64,000 nucleotides of DNA, taken from assembly GCF_021739485.1 (NCBI RefSeq), contig NZ_JAJFNK010000025.1, positions 1 to 64,000 of the forward strand. Reading direction: 5' to 3'. The translations under genes were made by a program, and so were the position numbers. Each line of letters begins with the position of its first letter. Position 1 is the stretch's first letter. Under the pieces are notes generated by a model. The model was not told the origin of the DNA and did not search any database. It was given only the letters and a program-made list of their open reading frames with translations. Of the stretch, positions 35,236-43,959 are shown one piece after another. Origin of the DNA: Alicyclobacillus tolerans (GTDB lineage: Bacteria > Bacillota > Bacilli > Alicyclobacillales > Alicyclobacillaceae).

Positions 35236-35493
35236 TCAACCGACTCGGACTTTGACGGCCTCTACAACTCCGGAAATGGTCATCATTTTTGCGAATTCGG
35301 AGTCGGGAATCTCGACTTGAAACTCGTCTTCAAAGGCGACGGCCAATTCGGTCAAATCTAGTGAGTCGGCACCTAAGTCGTCGACCAAATGGCTGGATAG
35401 CTTAACTTGTTCCGGTGCGACCTGCAAGTAGTTGGAGACAATCTTACGCACGCGGCGTTCGATTTCTTCTTTTGAAAGTGTTTGGTTTTCCAT
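35236..35493 (-). CDS. acyl carrier protein
   Basis: An 85-residue acidic four-helix carrier. The phosphopantetheine attachment site is Ser44 in GADSLDLTEL. Length, fold pattern and the flanking ketosynthase identify it as an ACP. It is unlikely to be the housekeeping AcpP because that gene normally lies between fabG and rnc. The ATG at 35493 follows AGGAGTG. It lies 167 bases after fabF, with room for an internal promoter. Confidence 0.88.
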   Translation of the reverse strand: MENQTLSKEEIERRVRKIVSNYLQVAPEQVKLSSHLVDDLGADSLDLTELAVAFEDEFQVEIPDSEFAKMMTISGVVEAVKVRVG

Positions 35494-35660
35494 AGACGAT
35501 TTCACTCCTTGGTTCGATTTCAAAGCGGGCGTTCAATACCCGCCAAATGGTCATGGGCTCAAAACCGATGTGACCCGTGCTGATTTTACAGCGGAGACTA
35601 AGATTACTTCGGTAACTAACTATGAGTACATAACTACCATAACACCTGAACGCATCTCAA

Positions 35661-36941
35661 TCAATTATTACGGATGTCGAAATACTTCGAGCGTTCCCAT
35701 ACCAACACGCCGTTTTGTCCACCGAAACCAAAAGAGTTGCTGAGCACTCGTTCAACGTGCTGCTCGCGAGGGGTGTTTAAAATCAAGTCTGGTGGCGCGA
35801 CATCGTCAGGATTGTCGCAATGTACCGTGGGTGGAAGCAAATTGTCTTCAATCGCCTTGATGCACGCGACACTCTCGATGGCGCCAGCTGTTCCAAGCAT
35901 GTGACCCGTGGCTCCTTTGATGGAACTCACTGGAATATTCGCCAGAACTTCACCAAACACCCGGCGCAACGCAAGGCTCTCCGCAGCATCGCCAGCCGGA
36001 GTAGAGGTGGCGTGCGCATTGACGTAATCAATGTCTTGCGGGGAAAGACCAGCCGACTTCAATGCTCGAGTCATCGCAAGCGCAGCTCCGTCGCCTTGAG
36101 GATGGGGAGCCGTTTCGTGATACGCGTCATTGGAAGCGCCGTAACCGGTCAGTTCGGCATAAATTTTTGCACCCCTGGCCTTGGCGTGTTCCAACTCTTC
36201 CAAGAGGAGTACGGCGGCGCCCTCGCCCATGACCATGCCTTGCCGATCGCGATCGAACGGCCTAGACCAACGGCTCAAGTCCTCTGGACCGGCTACAGCC
36301 AATGCGCCAGCTGCGCGCAGTCCAGCCAATATCACCGGAGTAAACAAACACTCAGCCCCGCCGGCCAGCACCATGTCGACTTCGCCGCCGCGCAGCCAGT
36401 AAGAAGCTTCCCCAATGGCGTTGGCAGCCGATGCACAAGCTGTAGCGTAGGTCATCGATGGCCCCTGGATGTGATAGCGCATGGCAATGGCCCCGGCAGC
36501 CGCATTGGGTATGGACTTGGATACAATGCGCGGGCTGACGCGCGTCGAGGAGGTAAGCTTAATCGCGCCCGCCTCCAAGGATTGAACGCCGCCAAACGCT
36601 GAACCCATGGAGATTCCAACGCGATCGGATTCACCATGGGTTCCAAATGGATTCTCTGAGGTGCTGTCAAACCCAGCATCGCCGATGGCCTCCATAGCTG
36701 CCACCAGGGCAAGTTGGGTAAAACGGTCAGTATCCAGGACCAGTTTCTTTGGCAGAAAGCTCTCTGGGGAGAAGTTCTTGATTTCCGCCGCCACGGGAAC
36801 CCACTGGCTCAACTTTGCGTCCGAAATTGCGGCCACCCCGGACTGCCCTTTGAGAATCCCATTCCAAAAGCTTTGAACGCCAATTCCGAATGGCGTTACA
36901 CTCCCCATGCCCGTAACGACAATGCGGGTTCGTGAAGTCAT
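35661..36941 (-). CDS. beta-ketoacyl-ACP synthase II-type (FabF-like)
   Basis: A 426-residue condensing enzyme. The catalytic triad is Cys169 (TYATACASA), His310 (NAHATSTPAGD) and His347 (KGATGHMLG), with NSFGFGGQNG near the end. It elongates an acyl-ACP with malonyl-ACP by two carbons. It heads the six-gene operon, so it probably extends the starter made by the downstream enzymes. The ATG at 36941 follows GGAAGGGG and immediately follows the stop codon of a short upstream frame (TAG ATG). Confidence 0.9.
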   Translation of the reverse strand: MTSRTRIVVTGMGSVTPFGIGVQSFWNGILKGQSGVAAISDAKLSQWVPVAAEIKNFSPESFLPKKLVLDTDRFTQLALVAAMEAIGDAGFDSTSENPFGTHGESDRVGISMGSAFGGVQSLEAGAIKLTSSTRVSPRIVSKSIPNAAAGAIAMRYHIQGPSMTYATACASAANAIGEASYWLRGGEVDMVLAGGAECLFTPVILAGLRAAGALAVAGPEDLSRWSRPFDRDRQGMVMGEGAAVLLLEELEHAKARGAKIYAELTGYGASNDAYHETAPHPQGDGAALAMTRALKSAGLSPQDIDYVNAHATSTPAGDAAESLALRRVFGEVLANIPVSSIKGATGHMLGTAGAIESVACIKAIEDNLLPPTVHCDNPDDVAPPDLILNTPREQHVERVLSNSFGFGGQNGVLVWERSKYFDIRNN

Positions 36942-37061
36942 CTACTTTTCCCCTTCCTCATCTGAGACGAAAAATTTGCGTTTAGACGGCTTGCGGTCGA
37001 ACCGCTTACGCTCAAACGGCTTACGCTTTAACGGCCGCAAAGCCGGGAAGTACGTGAACAA
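36942..37061 (-). CDS. possible leader peptide with RK-xx-x repeats before fabF
   Basis: A leftward frame of up to 39 codons from a TTG at 37061 ends at TAG (36944-36942), directly before the fabF ATG. It reads as five-residue units RKPFE, RKRFD, RKPSK, RKFFV and then an acidic SDEEGEK end. The frame is open for about 20 codons further upstream, without a convincing ribosome site. Translation could be coupled to fabF. It may equally be a coincidental open stretch in the leader. Confidence 0.3.
   Translation of the reverse strand: MFTYFPALRPLKRKPFERKRFDRKPSKRKFFVSDEEGEK
36966..37025 (-). repeat. four imperfect 15-bp tandem units
   Basis: Four units of 15 bases lie at 36966-36980, 36981-36995, 36996-37010 and 37011-37025. 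The last two differ at three positions (leftward CGTAAGCGGTTCGAC and CGTAAGCCGTTTGAG). Unit length is five codons, so the frame reading RKxxx is kept throughout. Confidence 0.75.
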
Positions 37062-37178
37062 GAGCGAAGACTCTCGTCCTCGCTCTATGAAATATACAAT
37101 TACAACCGTTGTTTTTTACATAAGTGGGAAAAAAAGTGAGCTTATCTCCATGATAGATTTGACGGTTTTAGAAATCAA

Positions 37179-38159
37179 CTAGTTGAAACCGAGTACTGGG
37201 TGAGGGACGTAGGGCTCTTCCAAGCGGGCAATCTCCTCGGACGTCAGCCGAATCGACAGCGCTGCAACGGCATCGTCCAGATGATGCATTTTGGTTGCGC
37301 CCACAATGGGAGCAGTTACAGGTTCCTTTTGCAGCACCCACGCCAATGCAATTTGTGCCCTCGGTACGCCGCGTTGGCTAGCCACCTCGGCGACGCGTTT
37401 GACCACTTTTTCATCAGCGCCGACCGTCAACGCGTACAGTTTCTTACCGAATTCGTCGGTTTCGGAGCGCGCCGTGCTTTCCTCCCAGTCGCGGGTCAAC
37501 CGTCCGCGTGCCAGAGGGCTCCAGGGGATCAGGCCGATTTTTTCCTCTTTGCACAGCGGAATCATCTCGCGCTCTTCTTCCCGGTACAGGAGGTTCAGGT
37601 AGTTCTGCATCGTCACAAAGCGGGTCCATCCGTGTTTTTCCGCCGTATGTAGGGCTTTTAAAAACTGCCACGCGTACATGGAAGACGCGCCGATGTATCT
37701 GGCTTTGCCGGATTTCACCACGTCGTGCAACGCCTCCATTGTTTCTTCAATCGGGGTGTTGTAGTCCCAGCGGTGAATCTGGTAGAGGTCGACGTAATCG
37801 GTTCCCAAACGCCTCAGACTGTTGTCAATCTCCGTCATGATGGCCTTTCGGGACAGTCCGGCACCGTTCGGACCTTGATGCATTCTGCCGTTCACCTTCG
37901 TGGCAATGACGATTTCGTCGCGACGCGCGTAGTCTCTCAGCGCCCGGCCGACAATTTCCTCACTGGTTCCATCCGAATAGACATTTGCCGTATCAAAAAA
38001 ATTGATGCCAAGTTCCAGTGCTCTTTGAATAAAGGGACGGCTCTGTTCTTCGTCCAGGACCCATTGGTGATTGCCGCGCTCTGGAACCCCGTAACTCATA
38101 CAACCCAGACAAATGCGGGATACGTCCAATCCAGTGTGACCAAGTTTGACATAGTCCAT
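37179..38159 (-). CDS. aldo/keto reductase (YajO/YhdN-like)
   Basis: A 326-residue TIM-barrel oxidoreductase. The catalytic tetrad is visible as Asp and Tyr in FFDTANVYSDG, Lys in ATKVNG and His in YQIHRWD. It would reduce aldehydes or ketones with NADPH. The frame extends to 38252, but AAGGG precedes the ATG at 38159 and the family starts there (MDYVKLGHTG). It lies upstream of the fabF operon on the same strand with about 240 bases between, so a link to that pathway is possible only. Confidence 0.88.
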   Translation of the reverse strand: MDYVKLGHTGLDVSRICLGCMSYGVPERGNHQWVLDEEQSRPFIQRALELGINFFDTANVYSDGTSEEIVGRALRDYARRDEIVIATKVNGRMHQGPNGAGLSRKAIMTEIDNSLRRLGTDYVDLYQIHRWDYNTPIEETMEALHDVVKSGKARYIGASSMYAWQFLKALHTAEKHGWTRFVTMQNYLNLLYREEEREMIPLCKEEKIGLIPWSPLARGRLTRDWEESTARSETDEFGKKLYALTVGADEKVVKRVAEVASQRGVPRAQIALAWVLQKEPVTAPIVGATKMHHLDDAVAALSIRLTSEEIARLEEPYVPHPVLGFN

Positions 38160-38550
38160 CTCGCAAACCCTTCTTTCGGTAGGATTTTGAAGCCGGATTT
38201 TGAAGCCAGCTTTTGGGGAATCGGTTCTGCAAAGGCCAGAGCATTCTGGCAAATTGGATTTTCTGGCTTTTATTGTACACCTAATGCGAAGGGCTGCACG
38301 GATTCGCTTTCATGCGCAAACTACGGCCAACGATTCCAGTTTACGAGTAAACGGCCGCATTGCTGTGAACCACGTCACTGCGCCGTAAGGAATACGCGGG
38401 TTGCCAGAGCTTGAATCGGTGGTTTGAACTGGGTGTCTTGGAGCAGGTATTTGCGTCGCGTCGTCCCGAAGTATTAAGGTGTATGCATTCGCATTACATC
38501 GTGCATATTCAAAGTTTTTGCGAGGAGTGCGACTTAGGGGGCAGACTGGT
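38160..38550. other. divergent intergenic region with 13-bp tandem repeat
   Basis: GGATTTTGAAGCC is perfectly repeated at 38182-38194 and 38195-38207, about 25 bases upstream of the aldo/keto reductase start. The rest of the interval shows no gene. Confidence 0.5.
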
Positions 38551-39000
38551 TTGACTTTACAGAAAATGAACGTTCGGGATGTTACTCATGAGCTGTTTCG
38601 CAAAATTGCGGTTGAACTTCCGCAGTCACCGTCCATACCGGTCTCCAAACGCCAGCGGGCAGCGGACGAGTTGGTGTACTTGTCCCTTTTTTTGATTGAC
38701 CTCGGCCTCTATCTCTCGTGGCATGCTTCTTCCCAGCGGAAATGGGTGATGGATTCGTTGTGGGACCTCGTGAGTTCTTCGGGCTTGAACATGGAAGTCG
38801 TCAATATGCGCATGGAGGCGTACCGCGACGCCGCAAAGAGTGACACGCTTGAAGCGTCGTTTTCAAACCTGGGACGAACTTTCGCTTGGCATTGCCTCGC
38901 TCAGGACGATGTCCAAATTGCGGCTTTGGGTGAGCAAGAGGCCCGACGCCTTTTGGAAGAAATTACACCGTTCGCATCCTCTATTGACGTGACGCCTTAG
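38551..39000 (+). CDS. hypothetical helical protein
   Basis: A 149-residue protein that looks mainly helical, with a hydrophobic stretch LVYLSLFLIDLGLYLSW near residues 40-56 and mixed charge elsewhere. No signal peptide is present. I do not recognise the family. A TTG at 38551 follows AGGGGG at nine bases and is the likeliest start. The next Met, at 38566, lacks a ribosome site. It is followed by the ABC-F gene after about 105 bases. Confidence 0.6.
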   Translation: MTLQKMNVRDVTHELFRKIAVELPQSPSIPVSKRQRAADELVYLSLFLIDLGLYLSWHASSQRKWVMDSLWDLVSSSGLNMEVVNMRMEAYRDAAKSDTLEASFSNLGRTFAWHCLAQDDVQIAALGEQEARRLLEEITPFASSIDVTP

Positions 39001-39105
39001 GCTTGTAACTCGTGGTATATTGGATGAATGACGTTTCGCTGGGCCCGTTTTGGGTGGATTGATTCAACCGACAGGGAGGCTCGGCGTTAAAAAGGAGATT
39101 CGTGA

Positions 39106-40701
39106 ATGATTCGCGTGAAAGACGTTTCGGTTTCTTTTGGCAGCCGGATTTTGTTTGAAGATGTGAACCTAAGCTTTGACGAAGGAAACCGCTACGGACT
39201 CATAGGCGCCAACGGCTCGGGAAAGTCGACCTTTATGAAAATCCTGGTGGGGGATTTTGAACCGTCCACGGGAAGTGTTTCTGTCGCCCCGGGCACACGC
39301 GTGGGAGTTCTTCGGCAGGACCACTACACCTACGATCAGTACACGGTGCTCGATACCGTGTTAATGGGGTATCCAGAACTTTGGCAAGTCATGCAAGAAC
39401 GGAACCGGTTGTATTCCCTGCCTGAAATGACCGAGGAGCAAGGGATGCAAGTCGGAGAGTTGGAAAACGCCTATGCAGAAATGGACGGGTATTCCGCAGA
39501 GTACTTTGCCGCGGAACTGCTTGAAGGTCTAGGTATTCCCGTGGAGAAGCACGGCGACTTAATGAGCTCCATGATTGGCGGATTCAAGTTGCGCGTTCTG
39601 CTTGCTCAAGTTCTGTTCGGGCGCCCGGATGTTTTGCTGTTAGACGAGCCCACCAACCACTTGGATTTGGATACGATCCGTTGGCTCGAAAACTTCCTGC
39701 TGGGGCACAAAGGAACCATGGTCATTATTTCTCACGACCGGCACTTTTTGAACACCGTCTGCACGCATATGGTGGACGTCGACTACAAGCAGATCTCTAT
39801 GTTCTCTGGAAACTACGATTACTTTGTGGCAGCCAGTACGCTCGCACGCGAGCAGTTGCTTGCAGAGAATGCGAAAAATCAACAGAAAATTGCGGAACTG
39901 CGAGAGTTTGTGGCACGCTTTTCAGCCAATAAAAGTAAGGCGAAACAAGCCACGAGCCGCCAGAAGCAGATTGAAAAGATCGAGATCCAAGAGGTTCGTC
40001 CCTCGTCCCGAGTGGCTCCGTATATCAAATTCACTTCGAAGCAGCCGCTGGGCAAGCAAGTGGTATCCGTGGAGGGCGTATCGAAGTCGTTTGGAGACTT
40101 ACACGTGCTCAAAGACGTCAATTTGGAAATCATGAGCGGGGAAAAAGTGGCCGTGATTGGCGCAAATGGCGTCGGCAAAACCACGCTGCTCAATGTCATG
40201 ATGGGTGAATTGACACCGGACATGGGAAGTGTTTCGTGGGGACAGTCTGCTCTTCCGACATACTTTGCCCAAGACCACAACGAAGTGATTGACAAAGATA
40301 CGACCGTTTACGATTGGCTCACAAGTTTTGACGAGGAAGTGGATCAGCAAACCATTCGCAGCATTCTGGGCCGCATGTTGTTTTCAAAAGACGAGGTCCA
40401 CAAGTCTACCAATGTACTGTCTGGCGGAGAATCCGCCCGGTTGGTTATCGGGAAGATGCTGCTTCTCCAAGGCAACGTTCTCGTCCTCGACGAACCGACC
40501 AATCACTTAGACCTGGAGTCGATTGACGCTTTGACCAAGGCCTTGGCTGAGTTTGACGGGGCCGTAATTTTCGTCTCTCACGCGCGTCAAATGGTGGCAG
40601 ATGTCGCAAACCGTATCATTGAGTTGACTCCATCGGGCCTGACCGATTTTCGGGGCACCTATGATGAATACCTGGCGAAACGCGATGCCCTGCAAGCTTA
40701 A
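39106..40701 (+). CDS. ABC-F family ATPase (YkpA/YbiT-like)
   Basis: A 531-residue cytoplasmic protein with two ATP-binding cassettes and no membrane part. Walker A motifs are GANGSGKST near residue 40 and GANGVGKTT near 355, and each Walker B reads LDEPTNHLD. The linker carries a long charged helix (about 250-295) with FSANKSKAKQATSRQKQ. ABC-F proteins act on the ribosome. The second signature is LSGGESARL, while the first is SMIGGFKLRV, as in the divergent YbiT/YkpA subgroup. AAGGAG precedes the ATG. Confidence 0.9.
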   Translation: MIRVKDVSVSFGSRILFEDVNLSFDEGNRYGLIGANGSGKSTFMKILVGDFEPSTGSVSVAPGTRVGVLRQDHYTYDQYTVLDTVLMGYPELWQVMQERNRLYSLPEMTEEQGMQVGELENAYAEMDGYSAEYFAAELLEGLGIPVEKHGDLMSSMIGGFKLRVLLAQVLFGRPDVLLLDEPTNHLDLDTIRWLENFLLGHKGTMVIISHDRHFLNTVCTHMVDVDYKQISMFSGNYDYFVAASTLAREQLLAENAKNQQKIAELREFVARFSANKSKAKQATSRQKQIEKIEIQEVRPSSRVAPYIKFTSKQPLGKQVVSVEGVSKSFGDLHVLKDVNLEIMSGEKVAVIGANGVGKTTLLNVMMGELTPDMGSVSWGQSALPTYFAQDHNEVIDKDTTVYDWLTSFDEEVDQQTIRSILGRMLFSKDEVHKSTNVLSGGESARLVIGKMLLLQGNVLVLDEPTNHLDLESIDALTKALAEFDGAVIFVSHARQMVADVANRIIELTPSGLTDFRGTYDEYLAKRDALQA

Positions 40702-40757
40702 ATATGTGAACAGAAGAGTACGGGTTTTCGTACTTTGCAAGATTATCCCAGAAATTT

Positions 40758-40776
40758 GAACAGAATTAAACTGTTC
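40758..40776. promoter_or_regulatory. inverted repeat GAACAG-N7-CTGTTC
   Basis: A perfect 6-bp inverted repeat with a 7-base centre, 22 bases upstream of the -35 box of the APC permease promoter. It could be an operator or a weak hairpin after the ABC-F gene. A second small hairpin, AGTACG/CGTACT, lies at about 40718-40735. Confidence 0.4.
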
Positions 40777-40797
40777 TCTCAATCGAATTCAGAAACA

Positions 40798-40826
40798 TTG
40801 TTTTATATGAAAATACGAGGTAAACT
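40798..40826 (+). promoter_or_regulatory. candidate promoter of the second APC permease
   Basis: TTGTTT at 40798-40803, 17 bases, then TAAACT at 40821-40826. The start point would be near 40833 and the leader about 60 bases. Confidence 0.5.
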
Positions 40827-40892
40827 GAAACGCAGTCGTCGAGCTTTTTCGACACGAAAAGCCAACTACGAATTGCTAGAGGGGGCACCAAG

Positions 40893-42491
40893 ATGAAGCA
40901 GGAAGGGAAGTTGAGACAGCGACTGAGCCTAGCCGACTTGACGTTTATCGGATTAGGATCCATGGTCGGATCCGGTTGGCTGTTTGCCTCACAACGGGGA
41001 GCGCAGGTCGCAGGGCCTGCTGCTTGGATTTCTTGGATTATCGGAGCTGTGGCGGTAACTTTGCTCGGGTTGGTGTACGCTGAACTCGGAGGGTCGTTGC
41101 CACGAGCCGGTGGTACCGTTCGCTACCCGGATTACTCACATGGTCCACTGTTAGGGTATTTAACGGGAGTCGCATCCATCATCGCCTTTGCGAGTGTCGC
41201 CGGCATTGAAGCGGAGGCCATGCGGCAGTACGCGGATACGTGGTGGCCGGCGCTGGGCAGCGGCAGTCCGACACTGTTAGGGTGGTTTATGCAGTTTGTT
41301 TTACTCGTCGTTTTCTTTCTTTTAAATTACGCCTCGGTCAATTTGTTTGGGAAAGCCAACACGATTATCACGGCAATTAAGTTTGTTGTGCCGACCTTGA
41401 CGATTATCGTTCTATTAACTCACTTACAACCGACGAATTTTTCGTCGCACAGCTTTGCACCAGCCGGTTTTTCTGGAATTGAATCGGCGGTATCGACTGC
41501 AGGCATCATTTTTGCGTTTCTCGGTTTCCAGCAAGCGGTTGGGTTTTCTTCGGAGGCCCGAAACCCACAGAGAAACGTTCCGCTCTCCATTTTTTTGGCC
41601 GTGTTCCTGTCCGCAGCGCTTTACATTTTGCTCCAGGTCAGTTTTGTAGGCGCCGTCCCTGGCCGCAGCCTCTTGCACGGCTGGGCTGCGCTGAACTACA
41701 CGTCACCGTTCGCGAATTTGGCGGGTGCCTTGGGCTTAGGTTGGCTCTCGACGGTCATTTTGGGCGACGCCGTGATTTCTCCAAGCGGTACGGCCAACAT
41801 CTACTTGGCCGCGACGGCGCGCGTCATCTTCGCTTGGGCTCGCAACGGTACGTTTTTTAAGGTGTTTACGAAAGTCGATGGAAAATCAGGCGTGCCTCGT
41901 CCAGCACTGTGGTTGGCTTTTGTTCTCGCGATCTTTTTTACCCTGCCGTTTCCTTCGTGGGACACTCTCGTTGGCGTCGTTTCTTCCGCATCGGTATTGA
42001 CCTACATTTTAGGTCCCATCTCTCTGCACGCATTCCGGCGTACAGCGCCTGATATGCCGAGGCCGTTTAAGTTGAAAGGCTACTCGGTGATAGCCCCCCT
42101 ATCGTTTGCGGTGGCTTCACTGATTATTTACTGGACTGGGTGGCAAACCGACTCTTGGCTGCTTGGAGCCCAAATTGTAATGTTTCTTTTCTACGTGGCC
42201 TTCAACAGGTTTGCTCCCAAACACATTCCTTTCCGTCAGCAGGTCAAATCTTCGCTGTGGATTATCGTCTATTTCGCGTTGATGATGGTCATCTCGTACC
42301 TGGGTACCTTCCAAGGGGTTAAGGGGATCCCGGCCCCGTGGGACCAAGTGGTCGTGGTTGTCATGTCTTTTGCAATCTATTACTGGGGAATTTCAGCTGC
42401 GTTGCCTGTACCCAACATGGGTCAAGAAGAAGACGAGGTATCCAGCAATGTCGCCGAGTCTCAGACTCAGCCGCAGTATAAGATGTCGTAA
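40893..42491 (+). CDS. APC-superfamily permease, paralogue
   Basis: A 532-residue APC permease that aligns along its length with the protein at 12027-13613. It has LTFIGLGSMVGSGWLFAS in helix 1, GFQQAVGFSSEARNPQR near residue 220 and LGDAVISPSGTANIYLAATAR near 295 (key ISPSGT). It starts at an ATG with AGAGGGGG upstream. The last 25 residues are acidic. The duplicated pair probably differ in substrate or control. No other clue to substrate is visible. Confidence 0.88.
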   Translation: MKQEGKLRQRLSLADLTFIGLGSMVGSGWLFASQRGAQVAGPAAWISWIIGAVAVTLLGLVYAELGGSLPRAGGTVRYPDYSHGPLLGYLTGVASIIAFASVAGIEAEAMRQYADTWWPALGSGSPTLLGWFMQFVLLVVFFLLNYASVNLFGKANTIITAIKFVVPTLTIIVLLTHLQPTNFSSHSFAPAGFSGIESAVSTAGIIFAFLGFQQAVGFSSEARNPQRNVPLSIFLAVFLSAALYILLQVSFVGAVPGRSLLHGWAALNYTSPFANLAGALGLGWLSTVILGDAVISPSGTANIYLAATARVIFAWARNGTFFKVFTKVDGKSGVPRPALWLAFVLAIFFTLPFPSWDTLVGVVSSASVLTYILGPISLHAFRRTAPDMPRPFKLKGYSVIAPLSFAVASLIIYWTGWQTDSWLLGAQIVMFLFYVAFNRFAPKHIPFRQQVKSSLWIIVYFALMMVISYLGTFQGVKGIPAPWDQVVVVVMSFAIYYWGISAALPVPNMGQEEDEVSSNVAESQTQPQYKMS

Positions 42492-42584
42492 GCCTCGCGA
42501 TTCTATCGAAGTTGGGGTTTGAAACGGGACACGCTATCGAGACCTTTAGGCCCGATTGAAAACACTCAGACCCGCTTGAAACTT

Positions 42585-42637
42585 GCCAGGATGCCCGGTG
42601 TAAAAACCGGTGCGCCTGGCTTTTTTGTCTTTTTTTC
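42585..42637 (+). terminator. strong terminator of the APC permease gene
   Basis: GCCAGG at 42585-42590 pairs with CCTGGC at 42615-42620, with CCGGT/ACCGG inside. TTTTTTGTCTTTTTTT follows. Confidence 0.9.
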
Positions 42638-42742
42638 ATTCGTCGGTTTGGCCTCTAGGAGTTGGGGTGTTAGGATAGAAGAATAATCAATAATCCGTAA
42701 TCCGTATGGGTAGTCAATTTTCCAGGGAAGCAGGGATCGCCG

Positions 42743-43864
42743 TTGACGAATGGGTTGAATGAGAGCTTGCGTCGCACAGAACCGCCGTTTCGAGCGGACC
42801 AGGTCGGCAGTCTACTCAGGTCGGAGGCTGTAAAACGCGCACGTGCGCAAAAAGCCGCCGGTGAAATTTCGGCTGAACAGCTGCGTTCGGTGGAGAACGA
42901 AGAGATTAGCCGCATTGTCGAAAAGCAAAAAGAAGTCGGTTTGCAGGCCGTAACGGACGGTGAATTCAGACGCGCATGGTGGCATTTTGACTTTCTTGAG
43001 AATCTAGACGGGGTCGAAGGCTACAGCCCGACAACCGGAATTCAGTTCCATCAGCAACAGACAAAATCCCATTCCATCAAAGTCGTGGGCAAACTCGGTT
43101 TCTCGAACCACCCGATGTTGGAGGACTTCAAATTTCTTCGCAGCGTTGCCGGGAGTCACGTGGCCAAAATGACCATTCCAAGCCCAAGTATGCTCCATTT
43201 CAGGGGAGAAATCGAAGAGGGTGTGTACGGCGACAAAGAAGAGTTCTTCCACGATCTGGCCCTTACATACAAACAGGCGATTCGCAGCTTTTACGATGCG
43301 GGTTGCCGCTATTTGCAACTGGATGACACGTCCTGGGCCTATTTTTGCTCCGAAGAACAAAGAGAGCAGGTCCGCTCCAGAGGACTTGTTCCGGATGAGT
43401 TGAAACAGCTTTACGCGAGAACGATTAACGAAGCGGTAGCGGATCGGCCGGGCGACATGAAGATTACGATGCACATTTGCCGCGGAAATTTTCGATCGAC
43501 ATGGATTGCCTCCGGAGGATATGAGCCGGTTGCGGAAACGCTGTTTGAAGGCTTGAACATCGACGGATTTTTCCTGGAATACGACACGGACCGGGCGGGG
43601 GGATTTGAACCCCTGCGATTCGTGAAACGCAAAGACTTGCAGATTGTACTGGGCCTCATTACATCTAAAGTAGGCCAGTTGGAGGATGCCCAGGAAGTGA
43701 AGCGCCGAATTGCAGAAGCCTCCAAATACGTGCCTTTGGAACAGTTGAACCTCAGCCCGCAGTGCGGTTTTGCATCGACCGAAGAAGGCAATCTGCTGAC
43801 GGAAGATGAGCAGTGGGCGAAACTGCGGCACGTTGTAACTATCGCTCAGGACGTCTGGAAGTAA
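42743..43864 (+). CDS. MetE C-terminal-domain methyltransferase, YxjG/YxjH-like
   Basis: A 373-residue cobalamin-independent methionine synthase homologue of the short YxjG/YxjH type. It has FRADQVGSLLRS at the start, QLDDTSWAYF near residue 193, and probable zinc ligands in MHICRGN and LSPQCGFAS plus a Glu in FFLEYD. It probably methylates homocysteine or a related thiol. The start is TTG at 42743, six bases after AGGGA. No S-box riboswitch is seen in the 100 bases upstream, unlike many Bacillus homologues. Confidence 0.85.
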   Translation: MTNGLNESLRRTEPPFRADQVGSLLRSEAVKRARAQKAAGEISAEQLRSVENEEISRIVEKQKEVGLQAVTDGEFRRAWWHFDFLENLDGVEGYSPTTGIQFHQQQTKSHSIKVVGKLGFSNHPMLEDFKFLRSVAGSHVAKMTIPSPSMLHFRGEIEEGVYGDKEEFFHDLALTYKQAIRSFYDAGCRYLQLDDTSWAYFCSEEQREQVRSRGLVPDELKQLYARTINEAVADRPGDMKITMHICRGNFRSTWIASGGYEPVAETLFEGLNIDGFFLEYDTDRAGGFEPLRFVKRKDLQIVLGLITSKVGQLEDAQEVKRRIAEASKYVPLEQLNLSPQCGFASTEEGNLLTEDEQWAKLRHVVTIAQDVWK

Positions 43865-43900
43865 GCGGGGGCTGAAGCCTCGCAGTAAGGGCCCCCAGGC

Positions 43901-43929
43901 AGGGCAGCTCACTTGGGCTGCCCTCTTTT
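43901..43929 (+). terminator. Rho-independent terminator after the YxjG-like gene
   Basis: AGGGCAGC at 43901-43908 pairs with GCTGCCCT at 43917-43924, and CTTTTATT follows. The convergent gene ends about 30 bases further on. Confidence 0.85.
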
Positions 43930-43959
43930 ATTCCAACTGGATTCAATCCATCGATTCAA

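Noticed and set aside
35820-36602. A 260-codon plus-strand frame inside fabF
   Set aside because: Antisense to a condensing enzyme with all catalytic residues, and without a ribosome site.
42640-42742. Possible S-box (SAM) riboswitch before the YxjG-like gene
   Set aside because: The leader is only about 100 bases and lacks the conserved S-box core and an antiterminator pairing.
43591-43625. A stretch resembling the T-loop end of a leftward tRNA (GGGGGATTTGAACCCC)
   Set aside because: It lies in the conserved coding region of the YxjG-like gene, and no matching acceptor, D or anticodon arms are found.
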